Origin: Phialocephala subalpina
Lineage: Eukaryota > Ascomycota > Leotiomycetes > Helotiales > Mollisiaceae
Direction of reading: 5' to 3'
Length of the DNA stretch: 58,505 nt
NCBI GenBank assembly: GCA_900073065.1
Contig: FJOG01000095.1
Location: 10,624 to 69,128 of the forward strand
The notes under the pieces are model-generated. The model searched no databases. It had not been told where the DNA came from and saw nothing but the letters and a program-made list of their open reading frames with translations. The position numbers were made by a program, and so were the translations under genes. Shown here one piece after another: positions 56,280 through 58,505 of this stretch. How positions within the stretch are numbered: position 1 is the stretch's first letter; each line of letters starts with the position of its first letter.

Positions 56280-57457
56280 CAGTAGAAATCCGTAGAGGAG
56301 GAGCGACGACGAAGAGGTGAGGAGCGTTGGGGCCAACGAGGTTGGCGAGGAACACGGAACAAATCTTTAAAGTTCGTATCTCCCCAGGACCTATTATTAA
56401 GCTTGCTGCTCTATGTTCTATGGAATAGCCAAGATATATTTTGTATATTGCACATTTGGAGATGCTTTTCAATGGCATATAACGTCATTATTTCGAAGCT
56501 CAAGTGTAGATGAAAAGATAAAGGTGTATTTTGCATTGATGTCGAGCTATGATCACACTTCATAGTGCGGTCCAATCCTCTTCTCCAACCTTTCGTAGTC
56601 GGACGTTCTTACAAGGTTAACATCGATCTGCCATTTCCCTCCATTTTCATAAAACCTAATACAATAGCAGTGATCTTGGTCATGAGTTGCGCACTTTTCC
56701 TTTCGGTAAGCTGGTCAGTCGAGGTCATTCTAAACACAGGGCCTAAAATCAATTGTCCTCAATTCGTGCTTCCGACCCGAGCGGTATGCTATGCAAAAGC
56801 ATTTCAACGACCCGTGAACCTGGCACTTTTCTCCCCTTAGAAATGAAGGGTTGATGCTGTCCCAAATGTGGCGGTATATCGGGATCTCCCAGTCATTGCG
56901 ATACCGTTTGCAGAATATCTTTTTAATCTTAACTTTCACTCGTAGCTTTGATTTTGAAAACCAAGCGATTTGTAGTGGTCGGATGTATAGTTCCAGCTCG
57001 GAATAGAATTGGTCGAAAACCTTTCGTCTTCGATCCCATCAGAGCTCAGCTTGGGTAAATTGTGCTTGACGATCAGGGACATCAGACCTTTCTAAGTATA
57101 AGTCCTCCACCAAACGCCATCCCGTCATATTTCTTGGTGGTTGTAAGGTGTTCAATTCCTGATCTACGACTATATTACATGCGGGCGGTTTGCTGTCATC
57201 TGCTTGGTACGTTCCAAGAAGAGCTGGGTTATTTTGATTCCCAGTGTCTTCGGAAGACCGCTGCGTTTCTCCGTGACTATGACCGCTTTTCTAGGTTAGA
57301 AAACTTTCACCAGAACACAAATTAGGTCCATACCTGAGTTTCTAAAACAGTATACCCTGGTAGTTGAACTCTTCGTTCCACATTCGGTTGGTAAGCATGG
57401 CCGCTTCTACTCAGGCGCTAATCACCCTCGGCTTTACCTTCGGCTTAGCCAGCTCAC
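56280..57457. other. Gene-free sequence before the AT-rich end
   Basis: No gene supported in about 1.2 kb; frames such as 56565-56840 have no recognisable content. Confidence 0.4.
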
Positions 57458-57505
57458 CTGAGCAGTCCCTGAGAAACTTGAGCAGCTCTTGAGCAACCTG
57501 AGTAG
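57458..57505. repeat. Inverted-orientation cluster of TGCTCA(A/G)G repeats
   Basis: CCTGAGCA (57458), CTTGAGCA (57477 and 57488) and CCTGAGTA (57498) are the reverse complement of the TGCTCAGG units at 1582-1632. The same short TCACCCTC(A/G)GCT string precedes or follows both clusters, which suggests fragments of one repeat family. Confidence 0.45.
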
Positions 57506-57534
57506 TACCTACTTAACTAATGATACTAGATATT

Positions 57535-58505
57535 GGTTTAAAGCGCGCGCATCTATAAAATATAGAATGAAAGGAAATAATAATAAATCAGATTTATATT
57601 AGATTAATTTTTATCCTTTTATTAGATTATATTTAATTTATAATTAAATATTATATAATTATATAAAAAAATTTGTATTATAATATTTTTTTCTGAAGAT
57701 TTATATATGCTCATTATAATAATTTTATTTTAAATAAATAAAATAATTTATAATTTAATATATAATTGTTTTTATTATAAAATTATATAATTATTATTCT
57801 TTTTTTAATAATAATTTAAATTTTTTATTCTTTGATTTAATATATTTTATTAATATTTTATAATAAATTTTTTCCTTGATATTTTTAATATTATAAAATC
57901 GAAATTTTTTATTTGAAAGTTTAATATAATTTAATAAGATTTTATATTATTATTTAAATTTCAATATATTAATAATTATTTTCATTATATTAATAATAAT
58001 TTTTAATATTATAATTATTATAATCTTTATATTATTCTTTAATTAATTTTATTCGTAAATAAAATAAATATTAATATTATTTAATATTTTTTTCAAATTT
58101 AATATAATAAATTTTAATATTAATTTTATAAAATCGATAATAATAATATTTATAATATTATATAAATTAATATTAGTTAAAATATATATAATAAATTAAT
58201 TAAATTAACTATAAATAAATATAAATTATATTATTTTATTAATTATTAATTATTTAATATAAAGATTAATATAAACTTTTTAAAGGGAATTAAAAATTAT
58301 ATAAAAAGGAAAATTTAAAAAAAAAAAATAAGCGAATTTTTTAAACTTCGATAAAAATATTAAATATGATTTTTTAATTAATAAAAAAGAATATTCTCGA
58401 TATATAATAAATATTAAATTTCTATAATATAATATAAAGAAATAAAATTATTAATTTTTATTTTTTGTAATAACGTTTTATAATTATATTATATTTATAT
58501 TATAA
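57535..58505. repeat. Extremely AT-rich block, probable RIP-degraded repeat
   Basis: About 970 bases consist almost wholly of A and T, with no open frame and hardly any C or G after about 57560. Repeat-induced point mutation (C to T in repeated DNA) produces such AT blocks from old transposons in ascomycetes. The boundary is sharp, following GCGCGCGC at 57542. No element type can be identified, and the block runs off the window. Confidence 0.75.

Overview
The window reads as nuclear DNA of a filamentous ascomycete (Pezizomycotina). The evidence is short phase-consistent introns of about 45-80 bases with GTRAGT-type donors, and typical fungal families: WSC, LysM, HET, DUF1996, subgroup-C GH18 and GH12-CBM1. 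A leotiomycete is my best guess for the class, but that is inference from gene style only. I found no tRNA, rRNA or CRISPR array. Gene models were spliced by hand from the sequence; where the exons add up to a whole number of codons I say so.

Layout. 1-2161: gene-poor, with a relic of an FAD monooxygenase and short TGCTCAGG repeats. 2162-7715: a hydantoinase/oxoprolinase-DUF917 gene and an NCS1 nucleobase/hydantoin permease, divergently transcribed across GATA sites; together they look like an uptake-plus-hydrolysis unit for nitrogen scavenging. 7828-14269: a three-WSC secreted protein, tRNA-splicing endonuclease SEN2 and, divergent from SEN2, ceramide glucosyltransferase. 14994-25652: a GH12 endoglucanase with CBM1, a multi-LysM secreted protein and, divergent from it, a 15-exon subgroup-C chitinase with two CBM18 domains. 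26326-28681: two conserved-looking fungal genes of unknown function.

29042-44071 holds the most unusual content. Five copies of a small intracellular-looking protein family that I do not recognise lie on the same strand: one solo copy at 29.0 kb and four in tandem between 39.9 and 44.1 kb. They share a core pattern and, in four of the five copies, a tiny first exon ending in phase 1. Between the solo copy and the array lie AT-rich transposon-like debris, a coiled-coil gene, a broken 2-oxoglutarate dioxygenase/zinc-finger gene, a cytochrome P450 and an amino-acid permease.

44166-56279: a calcineurin-like phosphoesterase, a secreted DUF1996 protein, a 754-residue HET-domain protein, a leaderless GH18 protein, a medium-chain reductase and a catalase-like gene with two frameshifts. 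The window ends in about 1 kb of extremely AT-rich DNA typical of a RIP-degraded repeat block. Two introns (in the WSC gene and the reductase) are best explained as GC-AG introns.
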